From positions 62,001-126,000 of the forward strand of contig JACQEZ010000014.1 in NCBI GenBank assembly GCA_016200325.1: a stretch of 64,000 nucleotides of DNA, written 5' to 3'. The translations under genes were made by a program, and so were the position numbers. The notes beneath the pieces were generated by a model. That model was not told the DNA's origin, did no database searches, and was given only the letters and a program-made list of their open reading frames with translations. This stretch comes from Candidatus Manganitrophaceae bacterium (lineage in GTDB: Bacteria > Nitrospirota > Nitrospiria > SBBL01 > Manganitrophaceae). Within the stretch, counting starts at the first letter, position 1. The number at the start of each line of letters is the position of its first letter. Shown here piece after piece: positions 36,394 through 45,669 of this stretch.

Positions 36394-36894
36394 ATGATGG
36401 ATGCGCAGAAGCTGAAGGAACTCCAAGCTCCATTGAAGCAGAGATATAAAGATCAGCCGCAATCGGCCATGGTGACGCTGAGAGCGCAATCAAGAATTGG
36501 GGAGGGGATCACCTGTAAGATTTAAACCGGAAAGGCCCTGGTTGAAGCGGGTCTTCACCCTGCGACGGGAGGGGATGGGCTTTCGGCCTGTTCGGGCGAT
36601 ATGTTGCTCGAAGCGTTGGTCGCATGTGCCGGGGTGACGTTGAGGGCGGTCTCCACGGCGATCGGGGTTCCTTTACGCGATGCAACCGTGAGTGCAGAAG
36701 GCGACCTCGATTTTCGAGGCACGCTGGCCGTCGACAAGGAGACGCCGGTCGGTTTTCAAAAAATTCGGCTCAAATTCGACTTGGAGAGCGATGCGACGCC
36801 TGAACAACTGGCGTTGCTGATGAAACTGACCGAGCGGTATTGCGTTGTCTATCAAACATTGATCAATACACCTGCAATTTCTATTTCATGCTAA
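36394..36894 (+). pseudogene. OsmC-family gene interrupted by an in-frame TAA
   Basis: Read through as one frame, this is a 165-residue OsmC-like protein: MMDAQKLKELQAPLKQRYKD, GEGITCKI, stop, TGKALVEAGLHPATGGDG, ACSGDMLLEALVACAGVTLR. The TAA at 36523-36525 stands where relatives usually have a Glu codon before TGKALVEAGLH, so one G-to-T change would explain it. Both expected cysteines (ACSGD and VACAGVTL) and the rest of the frame are intact. OsmC proteins reduce organic peroxides. It is either a fresh pseudogene, two separately translated parts (a restart at the ATG at 36601 is possible) or a sequence error. Confidence 0.82.
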
Positions 36895-36923
36895 TTCAAT
36901 ATTTCCGTCGGAAGATCTTTCTT

Positions 36924-39317
36924 CTATCTCTTAATCGTCACCGTATCAAAAACCGCCCCAGTCGGATCGATTGCTTTGAGGGTGAGGGTATCGCCGGCCA
37001 TCTCTCCTAAAATCAGATGATAGCTCGATGCTGAAAAAGCGGTGAAAGCGCTCGATCCCACCTCGGTGAGCGGGGAGCCGCCCCCGCCGGTGACGATATA
37101 GGTCACCCCATTCATCGAATGCGTCCGCTCGTAGGAGTGGGCGTGCCCGTTAAAAACCACCCGGACGCCATATTTCTCGAAGAGGGGAACGAAGTTGTTC
37201 AAGGCATGTGATTCACTCCCATACTCCCCATTGCTGTAAGGGGGATGATGGAAGTAAACAATTTTCCATTTGGCGGTGCTGGCGGCGAGCGTCTGCTCCA
37301 GCCAGGCGAGCTGTTTCGGATCGGGAGAGTGGAAGGAAGCATAAGTCGAATCGAGCGCGATGAAATGGGTGTCCCCCCAGTGAAAGTCATAATAGAGATT
37401 TTCTTTGGGATGATAGAAATGTGATTTGAAAGAGACGCCATTGTTGTCGAGGACATCATGGTTGCCGACGACGGGGAAAATAGGCAGGTGGCGGATTACA
37501 TTTTTATAGGGGGTAAAATAATGCGGATCGAACTCCGCTTCCGTGCCCCGATCGTAAATGACATCCCCGGGGATCAGCCCGAACGAAAAGGAGAGTTTTT
37601 CCATCAGCGCGGCAACGGAGTCCTGGGCCGGCATGCCGCTGCCGCAATCTCCGAAGACGACAAAATTAAATTGATTGCTCCCCGGCGCTTTGGCACTCCG
37701 AAAGGTCCCCTCTCCGAACGTCACTCCGTTCACGACGACCCGATAGGTGTAAAGGGTGTTCGAGCGAAGATTGGGAAGGGTGACGAAATGTCTGTTCCCG
37801 AGGTCCCCCTTTGCTTCGAAGTTATCGAAAAAGGTCATCGCGGCGGCGGTGGCGTATGATCGAATCCCGGCGAAGTCGCCTTGCGCCAGGCTGGAATCAT
37901 CGACCGTGATGGCTGGGGTCGTCTCATCGGCGAAAAAGGCCTGGAGCTGCTGCTGATGGATCTCCAAGCGGAGCCGGTAGAATGTTTCCGATGTCAGCGA
38001 CCGGTTCGCCGTCGCGAGCGTGGTATAGACCCCTCCCACCTTTTTCATCAGACGGATGTTCTGCTGTCCGGCATCAAGGCGGAGATAATAATAGTTGTTC
38101 GGGTCGAGCCACCGCCCCATTACCCCGCAGCTGTTTCCAACCTCCTTGACCATGCAGTCGGCTGAGACCGATTGATTCGGCCCGAGGTGTTTGGTGATCC
38201 GCGCCTCTTGTGCGGCGGCATCGAGGTTGACGATCTGATTAGAAATAATTTTAAAGTCGGGAAGATATTCATCCCAGCCATGCCCGATCGTGGTGGCATC
38301 CGGAACATTAAACCCATCTCCAAAGGCGGAGAAGCCGGCGCTTCCCTTCTGGTGGTTCATCGTTGTACCGGCCCCCCATGTGACGGTGCCGTCGGTGTCG
38401 CACTCCCAGGCGAGCGTGGCCGATGTGGGGGTCATAAAAGCGATGTAGGGGAGCCGTGTGGGGCCCGGACAGATCGAGTCGGTCGTGATTTTCACTTGAG
38501 TCGAAGCCGTCGCTCCGGCGTTGTCGGTCACGGTCAATTTCACGGTATAGGTTCCGGCGGTGTAATAGGTATGGTCGACTGCGGCGGCCGTTTCGGTGGT
38601 TCCGTCTCCAAAATCCCAGCGATACGCGGCGATGGTTCCATCGGCGTCCGAGGAGGCGGTACCGTCAAAGTGGATTGTCAACGGGGCCTCTCCGGATGCG
38701 GGGGCATTGGAGAGGCGGGCGACCGGCGGGCGATTGATCGATACGGCGCTGAAATTGTTAAACCAGGTGGTATCGGCGGCGGAGGCATAAGAACGAATCC
38801 CGGCATAATTTCCTGCGGTGAGCGATGTGTCGGTGACAGAGAGGGCCGGGGTCGATTCGTTGGCAAAGTAGAGCTTGAGTGAGCTTCCGCTGAAGACAAG
38901 GCGAATTTTATAATAGGTGTTGAGCTGTAAGCTCCGGACGGCCGTTCCAAGCGGGGTGGAAGCGCCATTCACGACCTTGAAGAGCTTGATGTCTCCTGCG
39001 CTGGCGTCAAGCCGCGCATAATAAAAATTGTTTGCGTCGGCCCATCTCGCCATTACCGCGCACATGTTGCCGGCCGCCGTCACCTTGCAGTCGGTCGAAA
39101 CATCCTGATTCGGACCAATCGCCGGGGTAAACTGGGTCGCTTTGCTGCCAGCATTGCTGTTTCGGAGCTGGTTGTTGAAAATATCTAAGTTAATAAGATA
39201 TTCGTTCCAACCGCTTCCCAAATCAGTGCTGTTGGGCCGGTCGAAGGTGTCTGAAGTGGCCTGGGCCGAAGCGGTGGTAAAGAGAAAAAATAAGAAGAAG
39301 ACAACGATCCATTTCAT
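36924..39317 (-). CDS. Secreted modular metallophosphoesterase with PKD domain
   Basis: A 797-residue secreted protein with signal peptide (cleavage near ASAQA). Two similar lectin-like beta domains occur at about residues 20-195 and 330-495 (DTFDRPNSTDLGSGWNEY and GFNVPDATTIGHGWDEYLPD). A PKD domain lies at about 198-280 (DGTASSDADGTIAAYRWDFG). A purple-acid-phosphatase-like N-domain (RLPYIAFMTPTSATLAWECD) is split by the second lectin-like domain. The C-terminal calcineurin-like domain has VFGDCGS, GDVIYDRG, VVGNHD, FHHPPYS and FNGHAHSYER. It probably cleaves phosphate esters outside the cell. GGAGTGAG precedes the ATG. Confidence 0.88.
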   Translation of the reverse strand: MKWIVVFFLFFLFTTASAQATSDTFDRPNSTDLGSGWNEYLINLDIFNNQLRNSNAGSKATQFTPAIGPNQDVSTDCKVTAAGNMCAVMARWADANNFYYARLDASAGDIKLFKVVNGASTPLGTAVRSLQLNTYYKIRLVFSGSSLKLYFANESTPALSVTDTSLTAGNYAGIRSYASAADTTWFNNFSAVSINRPPVARLSNAPASGEAPLTIHFDGTASSDADGTIAAYRWDFGDGTTETAAAVDHTYYTAGTYTVKLTVTDNAGATASTQVKITTDSICPGPTRLPYIAFMTPTSATLAWECDTDGTVTWGAGTTMNHQKGSAGFSAFGDGFNVPDATTIGHGWDEYLPDFKIISNQIVNLDAAAQEARITKHLGPNQSVSADCMVKEVGNSCGVMGRWLDPNNYYYLRLDAGQQNIRLMKKVGGVYTTLATANRSLTSETFYRLRLEIHQQQLQAFFADETTPAITVDDSSLAQGDFAGIRSYATAAAMTFFDNFEAKGDLGNRHFVTLPNLRSNTLYTYRVVVNGVTFGEGTFRSAKAPGSNQFNFVVFGDCGSGMPAQDSVAALMEKLSFSFGLIPGDVIYDRGTEAEFDPHYFTPYKNVIRHLPIFPVVGNHDVLDNNGVSFKSHFYHPKENLYYDFHWGDTHFIALDSTYASFHSPDPKQLAWLEQTLAASTAKWKIVYFHHPPYSNGEYGSESHALNNFVPLFEKYGVRVVFNGHAHSYERTHSMNGVTYIVTGGGGSPLTEVGSSAFTAFSASSYHLILGEMAGDTLTLKAIDPTGAVFDTVTIKR

Positions 39318-39658
39318 AGGCTCACTCCTTTTCGACGTGCGCTTACCTAATTTAAGACGAAATAGATTAATCGGATATTAAGATTCGGAGAATTTCTTGT
39401 TAAGAGAGACTGATCTAAGATGGGAATAGATGAATCTAATTATAATTGAGGATCAGAATAAACCGATTCTCCATTTGATATCAATTAGGAATTGACTTAT
39501 TTTTTAAATAAAAATTCCTAGAGTGATCCCGCTCACGCTTTCGCGAGGCCCATCTCCAAAAGGGGTTTCTTCCATTTTCCGTGGAACCTTCCGGAGCACC
39601 TTCCCCCTTGCATCTCTCTTCAAAGATTGTATAATGATCGAAAAATCAAGGGAGTGGT
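39318..39658. other. AT-rich divergent intergenic region
   Basis: No gene is seen. Between the phosphoesterase start and mazG the sequence is markedly AT-rich up to about 39520. No convincing promoter was found for the phosphoesterase; a mazG promoter is listed separately. Confidence 0.5.
39608..39635 (+). promoter_or_regulatory. Candidate promoter of mazG
   Basis: TTGCAT (39608-39613), 16 bases, TATAAT (39630-39635), 23 bases before the ATG. Confidence 0.5.
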
Positions 39659-40459
39659 ATGTCGGAAGCATTCGATCAACTGGTTGCCCTGATGGACCGG
39701 CTTCGATCGGAGCGGGGATGTCCGTGGGATCGGGCGCAGACGCCCGAATCGTTGAAGCCGTTTCTGATCGAAGAGGCCTATGAGGTGCTTGAGGCGATTG
39801 AGTCGGGAAGGGCGGAGCCGCTCTGCGAAGAGCTGGGAGATTTGCTCTTCCAGGTGCTCTTTCATGCCCAGATCGCAAAGGAGCGGGGCGAATTCGACAT
39901 CGAGGCGGTCTTAAAGACATCGATCGAAAAGATGACCCGCCGCCACCCGCATGTCTTTGCTCCCGACCCGGGAGAATCGGCACCCCTCGATAGCAAAACG
40001 GTGTTGACCCGATGGGAGGAGATGAAGAAAAAAGAGGCGGGGAATCAATCCCGCAAATCGGTGCTGGAGGGCATCCCGCGCCAGCTTCCGGCGCTCCTGC
40101 GCGCCCACCAGATTCAAGCGCGGGCAGCCCGCGTCGGGTTCGACTGGAAGACGATTGAGCCGGTTTTTGGTAAAATTGAAGAAGAATTTCAGGAGCTTCG
40201 GACTGCGGTCGTAGAAGGGGATGCCGCCCATATCGAATCGGAGCTGGGGGATCTTCTCTTTACTGTCGTGAACGCGGCGCGTTTCCTTAAAATCAGTCCC
40301 GAAGATGCGCTTCGAGGAACGATTCAACGGTTTACCGATCGCTTTCAGGCGATGGAGGTCGAGGCGGCACGGCGGGGGAGCCCGCTTGAATCATTCTCCT
40401 TAGAGGAAATGGATTCCCTTTGGGAGGAGGCAAAAAGGAGTGAGGAAGATGGGGTATAA
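39659..40459 (+). CDS. mazG: Nucleoside triphosphate pyrophosphohydrolase
   Basis: Hydrolyses NTPs and dNTPs to monophosphates. The 266-residue protein has two MazG domains: about residues 1-115 (ERGCPWDRAQTPESLKPFLI, then EEAYEVLEAIESG and EELGDLLFQVLFHAQIA) and about 150-250 (EEFQELRTAVVEGDAAHIES, then ELGDLLFTVVNAARFL). The E-E-x-x-E and E-L-G-D-L metal-binding motifs are present in both. AGGGAG precedes the ATG. Its stop lies 79 bases before gspF, so it may lead that operon. Confidence 0.94.
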   Translation: MSEAFDQLVALMDRLRSERGCPWDRAQTPESLKPFLIEEAYEVLEAIESGRAEPLCEELGDLLFQVLFHAQIAKERGEFDIEAVLKTSIEKMTRRHPHVFAPDPGESAPLDSKTVLTRWEEMKKKEAGNQSRKSVLEGIPRQLPALLRAHQIQARAARVGFDWKTIEPVFGKIEEEFQELRTAVVEGDAAHIESELGDLLFTVVNAARFLKISPEDALRGTIQRFTDRFQAMEVEAARRGSPLESFSLEEMDSLWEEAKRSEEDGV

Positions 40460-40537
40460 AATACGAGGGGTGAGCGGTCCGATCCCCCCTTCCCCTTTCT
40501 GTCTCTTTTCCGCTTATTGTTTTTTCTGGTCTTAAAG

Positions 40538-41737
40538 ATGCCTCTTTTTTCATATCGGATTGCCAAAGGGGATGGAACCGTTCTCGCCCGGCAGGAAGAG
40601 GCGGAGAATGAAGCGCTTCTTCGAAATCGCCTTGAAGGGGAAGGATATCTTGTTCTCTCGATCCACCGGGGATTCGGTCTCGCCCTTCCGACCTTCCCGA
40701 GAAAGCTCTCCCCGCGTGACTTTCTCGTCTTTAACCAGGAGCTGATGGTCCTCCTCAAAGCCGGTCTCCCCATCATGAAGGTGCTCGATATCCTCATCGA
40801 GCGGGGGAGTCAGCCCGGGTTCGTCGAAGCGTTAAAGGGGGTCCAGCGCGACATCCGAGGCGGCAGCTCGATGGCCGACGCGATGTCGAAGCACCCGGCC
40901 TATTTCTCGGAGCTCTATGTGTCGTCGCTGCGGGCCGGAGAGAAGAGCGGAAATTTGGTGGAGGTGATCGGCCGATTCATGGATTATCAGAAAAAGATCC
41001 TGGAGGTCCGAAAAAAAGTGGTCTCGGCGCTCGCCTATCCCTCCTTTCTGCTTGTGATCGGATTCGGCGTTCTTGGGTTTTTGTTGATTTATGTGATGCC
41101 CTCTTTCTCGGAAATTTATGAAGGCTCAAAAACGGAGCTTCCCTTATTCACCCGCTTTTTGCTCACCTTCGTTCAATTCATTAAGGGGAATGGTCTGTTT
41201 CTGCTGATCGGCCTTCTCGCCGCCGGATTTCTGTTGTGGAGAGTGGTTCGAAGTCGCTGGGGGAGAACCCAGGCCGACCGTCTCGCGTTATATGTCCCAT
41301 TCGTCAGTCCGATTCTTCGGCGACATCATCTCATCCGGATCACCCGGACCCTTTCGACGATTTTAAAGAGCGGTATCCCGTTAGTGGAGGCGCTTGAGAT
41401 GGTGGGAGCTGCCATGACCAATTGGGTTGTCCGCCTCCAGATCAACCGGGCGAGGGAAGCGGTTAAAGGGGGAATTGCGATCTCGGCCGCTCTCTCCGAG
41501 ATCGGTCTCTTCCCCAAGATTTCAACCGAGATGATTGCCGTGGGGGAGTCAACCGGGTCGTTGGAAGAGATGTTAAGCGAGGTGGCCAACTTCCACGAAG
41601 AAGAGCTCGACCTCTACCTCGCCCGGGTGACAACCTGGGTGGAGCCGGTGCTCCTTCTGACGATCGGCTCGCTCGTGGCGATGATTTTGATCGCCATGTA
41701 CCTTCCGATTTTCCACTTGGCGGGGACGATCCGATGA
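40538..41737 (+). CDS. gspF: GspF/PilC-type inner-membrane platform protein
   Basis: A 399-residue polytopic protein with two GspF domains (DFLVFNQELMVLLKAGLPIM and IRITRTLSTILKSGIPLVEA) and three membrane segments near residues 170, 215 and 375. The ATG at 40538 gives the family-typical MPLFSYRIA start; a longer TTG start at 40517 is less likely. It is a second copy beside pilC at 22287. Its neighbours make it part of a separate type II secretion or pilus-like assembly machine. Confidence 0.92.
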   Translation: MPLFSYRIAKGDGTVLARQEEAENEALLRNRLEGEGYLVLSIHRGFGLALPTFPRKLSPRDFLVFNQELMVLLKAGLPIMKVLDILIERGSQPGFVEALKGVQRDIRGGSSMADAMSKHPAYFSELYVSSLRAGEKSGNLVEVIGRFMDYQKKILEVRKKVVSALAYPSFLLVIGFGVLGFLLIYVMPSFSEIYEGSKTELPLFTRFLLTFVQFIKGNGLFLLIGLLAAGFLLWRVVRSRWGRTQADRLALYVPFVSPILRRHHLIRITRTLSTILKSGIPLVEALEMVGAAMTNWVVRLQINRAREAVKGGIAISAALSEIGLFPKISTEMIAVGESTGSLEEMLSEVANFHEEELDLYLARVTTWVEPVLLLTIGSLVAMILIAMYLPIFHLAGTIR

Positions 41738-41780
41738 TTAAAGGTTGTAATGAAACAATTAGTTTTGTGAGAGAGACGGC

Positions 41781-43502
41781 ATGAGACCTTTCGCACAACG
41801 TCCTCCCCTCGGCTCCTTGTTGGTAAAACGAGGAAAGCTGACCGTCCAGCAGGTGGAGCAGACGCTAGAGGAGTATAATGGCCGGGGGATGCGGCTGGGC
41901 GAAGCGTTGATTGATAAGGGGCTCATCACCGAAGAAGACCTCGCCGAGGCCCTCGCCGAGCAGTACCATCTGAAATATTATCCGCTCGATCATTTTAAAA
42001 TCGACACCGCTTATTTCAAGAAGATCCCGGTAGAGCTGATGTATCGATATCCCTTTGTCCCTTACGGCGAGCAGGAGGGGAGGGTGATTATCCTCATCTC
42101 CGATCCGACGAAGATGGCGGCGATGGATGAGCTGGAGCTGATCTTAAAGGAGAAGATCACTTTCGGTATTAGCACGCGGACCGCCTTAGTAGAGGTGTTG
42201 AAGCGGAGCGAAGGCTCCGGCCAGGTTCTCCAGCAGATTCAGGCCGACTTCAGACCTGTTTTAATCAAAGAGGACGACAAAGGGGAAGAGATCCTCTCGA
42301 TCGAAAAGGTGAGCAAAGACAGCAGCCCTGTCATTAAGCTGCTCGACACCTTAATCCTCAACGCGCTTCACAAGCGTGCGAGTGACATCCACATCGAGGC
42401 GAGTGAAAATCAGGTCTTGATGAAATACCGGATCGACGGCATCCTCTACCGCGCGATGGATCCGCTCGATATTAAATTCCATTCGGCGTTGATTACCCGG
42501 ATCAAAGTCCTCTCTGAGCTCGACATCGCCGAGAAGCGAATACCGCAGGACGGCCGGTTCAAGATGCGGCTGGAGGCGCGGAAAGTCGACTTCCGCGTGT
42601 CGATCCTTCCGAGCGTCTTCGGGGAAGATGTCGTGATCCGAATTTTGGACAAGGAATATATTACCGCCGAACTGAATGAACTGCGTCTCGATCGGCTCGG
42701 CTTCAACGAGGGAGACCTGCGGAGATTCCGCAAAGCAATCATGGAGCCTTACGGGATGGTGTTGGTGACCGGGCCGACCGGAAGCGGAAAGACGACGAGC
42801 CTCTATGCGGCATTGACCGAGATCAACACCCGTGAGGACAAGATCATCACGATTGAAGATCCGGTCGAATATCAGTTGCAGGATGTGGTCCAGATCCCCG
42901 TCAATGAAAAGAAAGGGTTGACCTTTGCGCGCGGGCTTCGATCGATTCTGCGCCACGATCCCGATAAGATCCTGGTCGGAGAGATTCGGGATGCGGAGAC
43001 CGCCCATATCGCCATTCAGTCGGCGCTGACCGGGCATCTGGTCTTTACTACGGTTCACGCGAACAATGCGTTCGATGTCATCGGACGGTTCGTCAACATG
43101 GGGATCGAGCCGTATAATTTCGTTTCCTCTCTGAATTGTATCTTGGCCCAGCGGTTGGTTCGTGCCCTCTGTACCGCTTGCAAAGAGCAGTCGCCGCTTC
43201 CTCCGGAGCTGCTGGAGATCTCCGGGCTTGATCCCGCGGAATACCGGGATCGGCTTTTCTCCCTTCCAAAGGGATGTCCGGAATGTAATGGGACCGGATT
43301 TAAAGGACGGCTGGCGATCACGGAATTCTTAAACCTCTCCGATACCATTCGGGAGATGATTCTGGAGCGGCGGCCGACCTCCGAGGTGCGGCGGGCCGCG
43401 TTGGCGGAGGGGATGACGACCCTTCGACAGGCCGGAATGGAGAAGGTGCTCCGCGATGAGACGACCCTGAAAGAGATCAACCGGGTGACGTTTATCCAAT
43501 GA
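41781..43502 (+). CDS. gspE: GspE/PilB-type assembly ATPase
   Basis: A 573-residue ATPase. The N-terminal MshEN-like domain (about residues 8-80: LGSLLVKRGKLTVQQVEQTL, then MRLGEALIDKGLITEEDLAE) is followed by Walker A GPTGSGKTTSLYAALTEI, Asp box TIEDPVEYQL, Walker B KILVGEIRDAETAHI and a tetracysteine zinc site (CTAC and CPEC). It is the second such ATPase in the window. It sits 43 bases after gspF in the same operon. Confidence 0.93.
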   Translation: MRPFAQRPPLGSLLVKRGKLTVQQVEQTLEEYNGRGMRLGEALIDKGLITEEDLAEALAEQYHLKYYPLDHFKIDTAYFKKIPVELMYRYPFVPYGEQEGRVIILISDPTKMAAMDELELILKEKITFGISTRTALVEVLKRSEGSGQVLQQIQADFRPVLIKEDDKGEEILSIEKVSKDSSPVIKLLDTLILNALHKRASDIHIEASENQVLMKYRIDGILYRAMDPLDIKFHSALITRIKVLSELDIAEKRIPQDGRFKMRLEARKVDFRVSILPSVFGEDVVIRILDKEYITAELNELRLDRLGFNEGDLRRFRKAIMEPYGMVLVTGPTGSGKTTSLYAALTEINTREDKIITIEDPVEYQLQDVVQIPVNEKKGLTFARGLRSILRHDPDKILVGEIRDAETAHIAIQSALTGHLVFTTVHANNAFDVIGRFVNMGIEPYNFVSSLNCILAQRLVRALCTACKEQSPLPPELLEISGLDPAEYRDRLFSLPKGCPECNGTGFKGRLAITEFLNLSDTIREMILERRPTSEVRRAALAEGMTTLRQAGMEKVLRDETTLKEINRVTFIQ

Positions 43503-43548
43503 TGCACCGGTAAAGAATAATCAAGATTAATTAGAACGAGGCTACAGA

Positions 43549-44493
43549 ATGGGATTTTTGAAACGGGATCGCATCGGCCTGTCGATCGGACCGACCCACC
43601 TCTCCATTGCTTCGGTGATTCAGCGGGGAGAGGGGGTGGAGGTGCGGCAGGGCGCCGTCGAGCCGTTGGAGAGAGGGGTCTGCCATCCTTCTCCGGTGGA
43701 GAAAAATATTCTTCAAATGGACCGGTGGCGGGAGGCGGTTCGCTCCGTGTTGGGCCCTTTCCGGCGGCTGCGTGCTCTGACGCTCGGTCTTCCGGATGCG
43801 GCTGTCCGAACCCTGTTGCTCGATCTCCAGCAGGTTCCGAAAAACCGGAAAGACTTCGAGCGGCTGATTCAGTGGCATATGGAGAAGACCTTTTTGTATC
43901 CCTTAGGGGATTCGCGGTTTTCGTATCAGGTGTTGGCCCGCCGGCAAACGGACGTCCGGATTCTCGCGACGGCGGTGAAAAAAGAGGTGATCGAGCAGTA
44001 TGAGATGCTGGATGGAGAGCGTGCCATCGAAGTGCGTCAGATCGCCCCTTCCTCTTTTTTCGCTTTTAATTTATTCCAGCCTGCAATCGTAAAGAACGTC
44101 GGGGAGAAGGGCCATTTTCTTTTCGTTTATCTGCTCGATCAGAGCTTAACCATTCAAATTTTCGAGGGAGGGCTGCTCAGCTTTATCCGGGTGAAGGAGT
44201 TTCCTCAAAAAGAGGAAGAGCCCGACCAGGCGGCGGAGCGGTTTTTTCAGGAGCTCGGCAGCTCCCTCTCCTTCTATGATGGAGCTGGAACCCGCCTTCA
44301 GCAGCTGACCCATCTCTTCCTTCTGACCGATCAGGCGCCGATCTCGGAGAGACGCTCTCAGGAGATGTTTCATCTTACCCCGGTCCTGCTGAATCCCTCA
44401 CAGATCCTCCGTTCCATTCCCCAGCCCGGTTCGGACTCGTCCGAGTGGGCGATGCGTCTGATGTCCGCGGCGGCCGCCGCAGTGGGAGGATAA
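43549..44493 (+). CDS. PilM/GspL-like actin-fold assembly protein
   Basis: A 314-residue cytoplasmic protein with the PilM-like opening IGLSIGPTHLSIASVIQRGE. Other PilM-type segments are FERLIQWHMEKTFLYPLGDS and ILATAVKKEVIEQYEMLDGE, and an ATPase-like region around HFLFVYLLDQSLTIQIFEGG. PilM links the motor ATPase to PilN and PilO at the inner membrane. No membrane segment is present, so PilM is a better match than GspL. Assignment rests on weak motifs and strong gene order. Confidence 0.75.
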   Translation: MGFLKRDRIGLSIGPTHLSIASVIQRGEGVEVRQGAVEPLERGVCHPSPVEKNILQMDRWREAVRSVLGPFRRLRALTLGLPDAAVRTLLLDLQQVPKNRKDFERLIQWHMEKTFLYPLGDSRFSYQVLARRQTDVRILATAVKKEVIEQYEMLDGERAIEVRQIAPSSFFAFNLFQPAIVKNVGEKGHFLFVYLLDQSLTIQIFEGGLLSFIRVKEFPQKEEEPDQAAERFFQELGSSLSFYDGAGTRLQQLTHLFLLTDQAPISERRSQEMFHLTPVLLNPSQILRSIPQPGSDSSEWAMRLMSAAAAAVGG

Positions 44494-44497
44494 CCGC

Positions 44498-45067
44498 TTG
44501 GATCGGTTTACCATTAATCTGGCATCGGGCGATTTCATCAAGAGAAGGGCGGTCGGCATCGGCCTCTCACTGCTTGCCCTGGTTTTGATTTTCCTGATCG
44601 GCCTCGACGTCCTCCAATTTTTTAATTTAAAGGAGAGTAACGCGGCTTTTGACCTTCGCATCGGGCGGGTGTTGAAGGAAAAACAACAGCTTCAAGGAGA
44701 GATCGGGAAAATGGGCCGAAATGTCTCCGATGATTCTGAGAAGTCGATGCAGAAGGAGATTCGGGTGGCCAACCAGCTCCTGAAACAGAGGCGCTTTTCT
44801 TGGACGACCTTCTTGTCGGATTTGGAGGGACGTGTTCCCTCAAAGGTCTCTGTCACCCGTGTTCAGCCCGATTTTAATAGCGGGCTGGTCGTTCTCGGAG
44901 GGGTGGCGCCTTCATTGAAAGAGGTTACCCAATTTGTCGGACGCCTTCAAAGCGATCCCTTCGAAGAGGTCTTCCTCACAGAACAGGGGGATCTCGAAAA
45001 AGAGGGGAAAAAAGGGGTGAATTTCTCCATCCGATTTAAGTACAATTCCAGAAGGGAAGGAAAATGA
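44498..45067 (+). CDS. PilN-like inner-membrane assembly protein
   Basis: A 189-residue bitopic protein starting at TTG (LDRFTINLASGDFIKRRAVG) after GGAGG. One membrane helix (about 24-44) is followed by a coiled coil and the PilN signature LKQRRFSWTTFLSDLEGRVP and VSVTRVQPDF, with a ferredoxin-like end. It probably pairs with the next gene product. The start is 4 bases after the PilM-like stop. Confidence 0.8.
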   Translation: MDRFTINLASGDFIKRRAVGIGLSLLALVLIFLIGLDVLQFFNLKESNAAFDLRIGRVLKEKQQLQGEIGKMGRNVSDDSEKSMQKEIRVANQLLKQRRFSWTTFLSDLEGRVPSKVSVTRVQPDFNSGLVVLGGVAPSLKEVTQFVGRLQSDPFEEVFLTEQGDLEKEGKKGVNFSIRFKYNSRREGK

Positions 45068-45633
45068 TCTCTTCCGGTAAGTGGCTGATGACCCATTTTG
45101 GGCGCTCTCTTTTACTCCTCGCTTTGCTGGGGGGCGTCTTTCTCTTCGTCCACCTGGGGATGGTGGTGCCTCTTCAAACGGAGATTGACACAAAGGAAGC
45201 TGCATGGCAGGCTGAACGGCCTAAGATCAGCCAGTTGACCCTGCTGAAGTCGGCACAACAAGATCTGGTTCTCTTTCGTGAAAATCTTCCGAAGGAGACG
45301 GCCCTGCCCGAGCTGGTTTCCTTTATCTCAGAAACGGCCGGATCGAACCGCCTCTCGATCCCCTCCATCTCTTATCAGCCAGAGAAAGTCGATGTGCCGG
45401 GGCTGATGAAGGTGGGGATTGCTTTCAATGTAAAGGGCCACTATCCGGATATTCGAAATTTCATTTATCGCTTGGAAAGATCACGACACTTCTTAATCAT
45501 TGAAAATCTGGTTCTAGCCTCTGCGTTCAAAGAGGGGGAAGCGATTCAGCTTCAGCTTCGGATCGCCGCCTATCTGCGCGAGGCCGGGTCTGATAAGAGT
45601 GCTCACCCGGCAGCCCGGGGGAGGTCTTCTTAA
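45064..45633 (+). CDS. PilO/GspM-like inner-membrane assembly protein
   Basis: A 189-residue bitopic protein with one membrane helix (about 14-36), a short coiled coil and a PilO-like domain (VSFISETAGSNRLSIPSISY, then VKGHYPDIRNFIYRLERSRH). The ATG overlaps the preceding stop by 4 bases. PilN and PilO form a periplasmic heterodimer in known systems. Confidence 0.8.
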   Translation: MISSGKWLMTHFGRSLLLLALLGGVFLFVHLGMVVPLQTEIDTKEAAWQAERPKISQLTLLKSAQQDLVLFRENLPKETALPELVSFISETAGSNRLSIPSISYQPEKVDVPGLMKVGIAFNVKGHYPDIRNFIYRLERSRHFLIIENLVLASAFKEGEAIQLQLRIAAYLREAGSDKSAHPAARGRSS

Positions 45634-45669
45634 AGAAGATTGTTTTTGAGTGTCGGATAAAGGGAAGGA

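Noticed and set aside
36523-36525. Recoding of the stop in the osmC-like gene as selenocysteine
   Set aside because: The codon is TAA, not TGA, and the expected residue is Glu.
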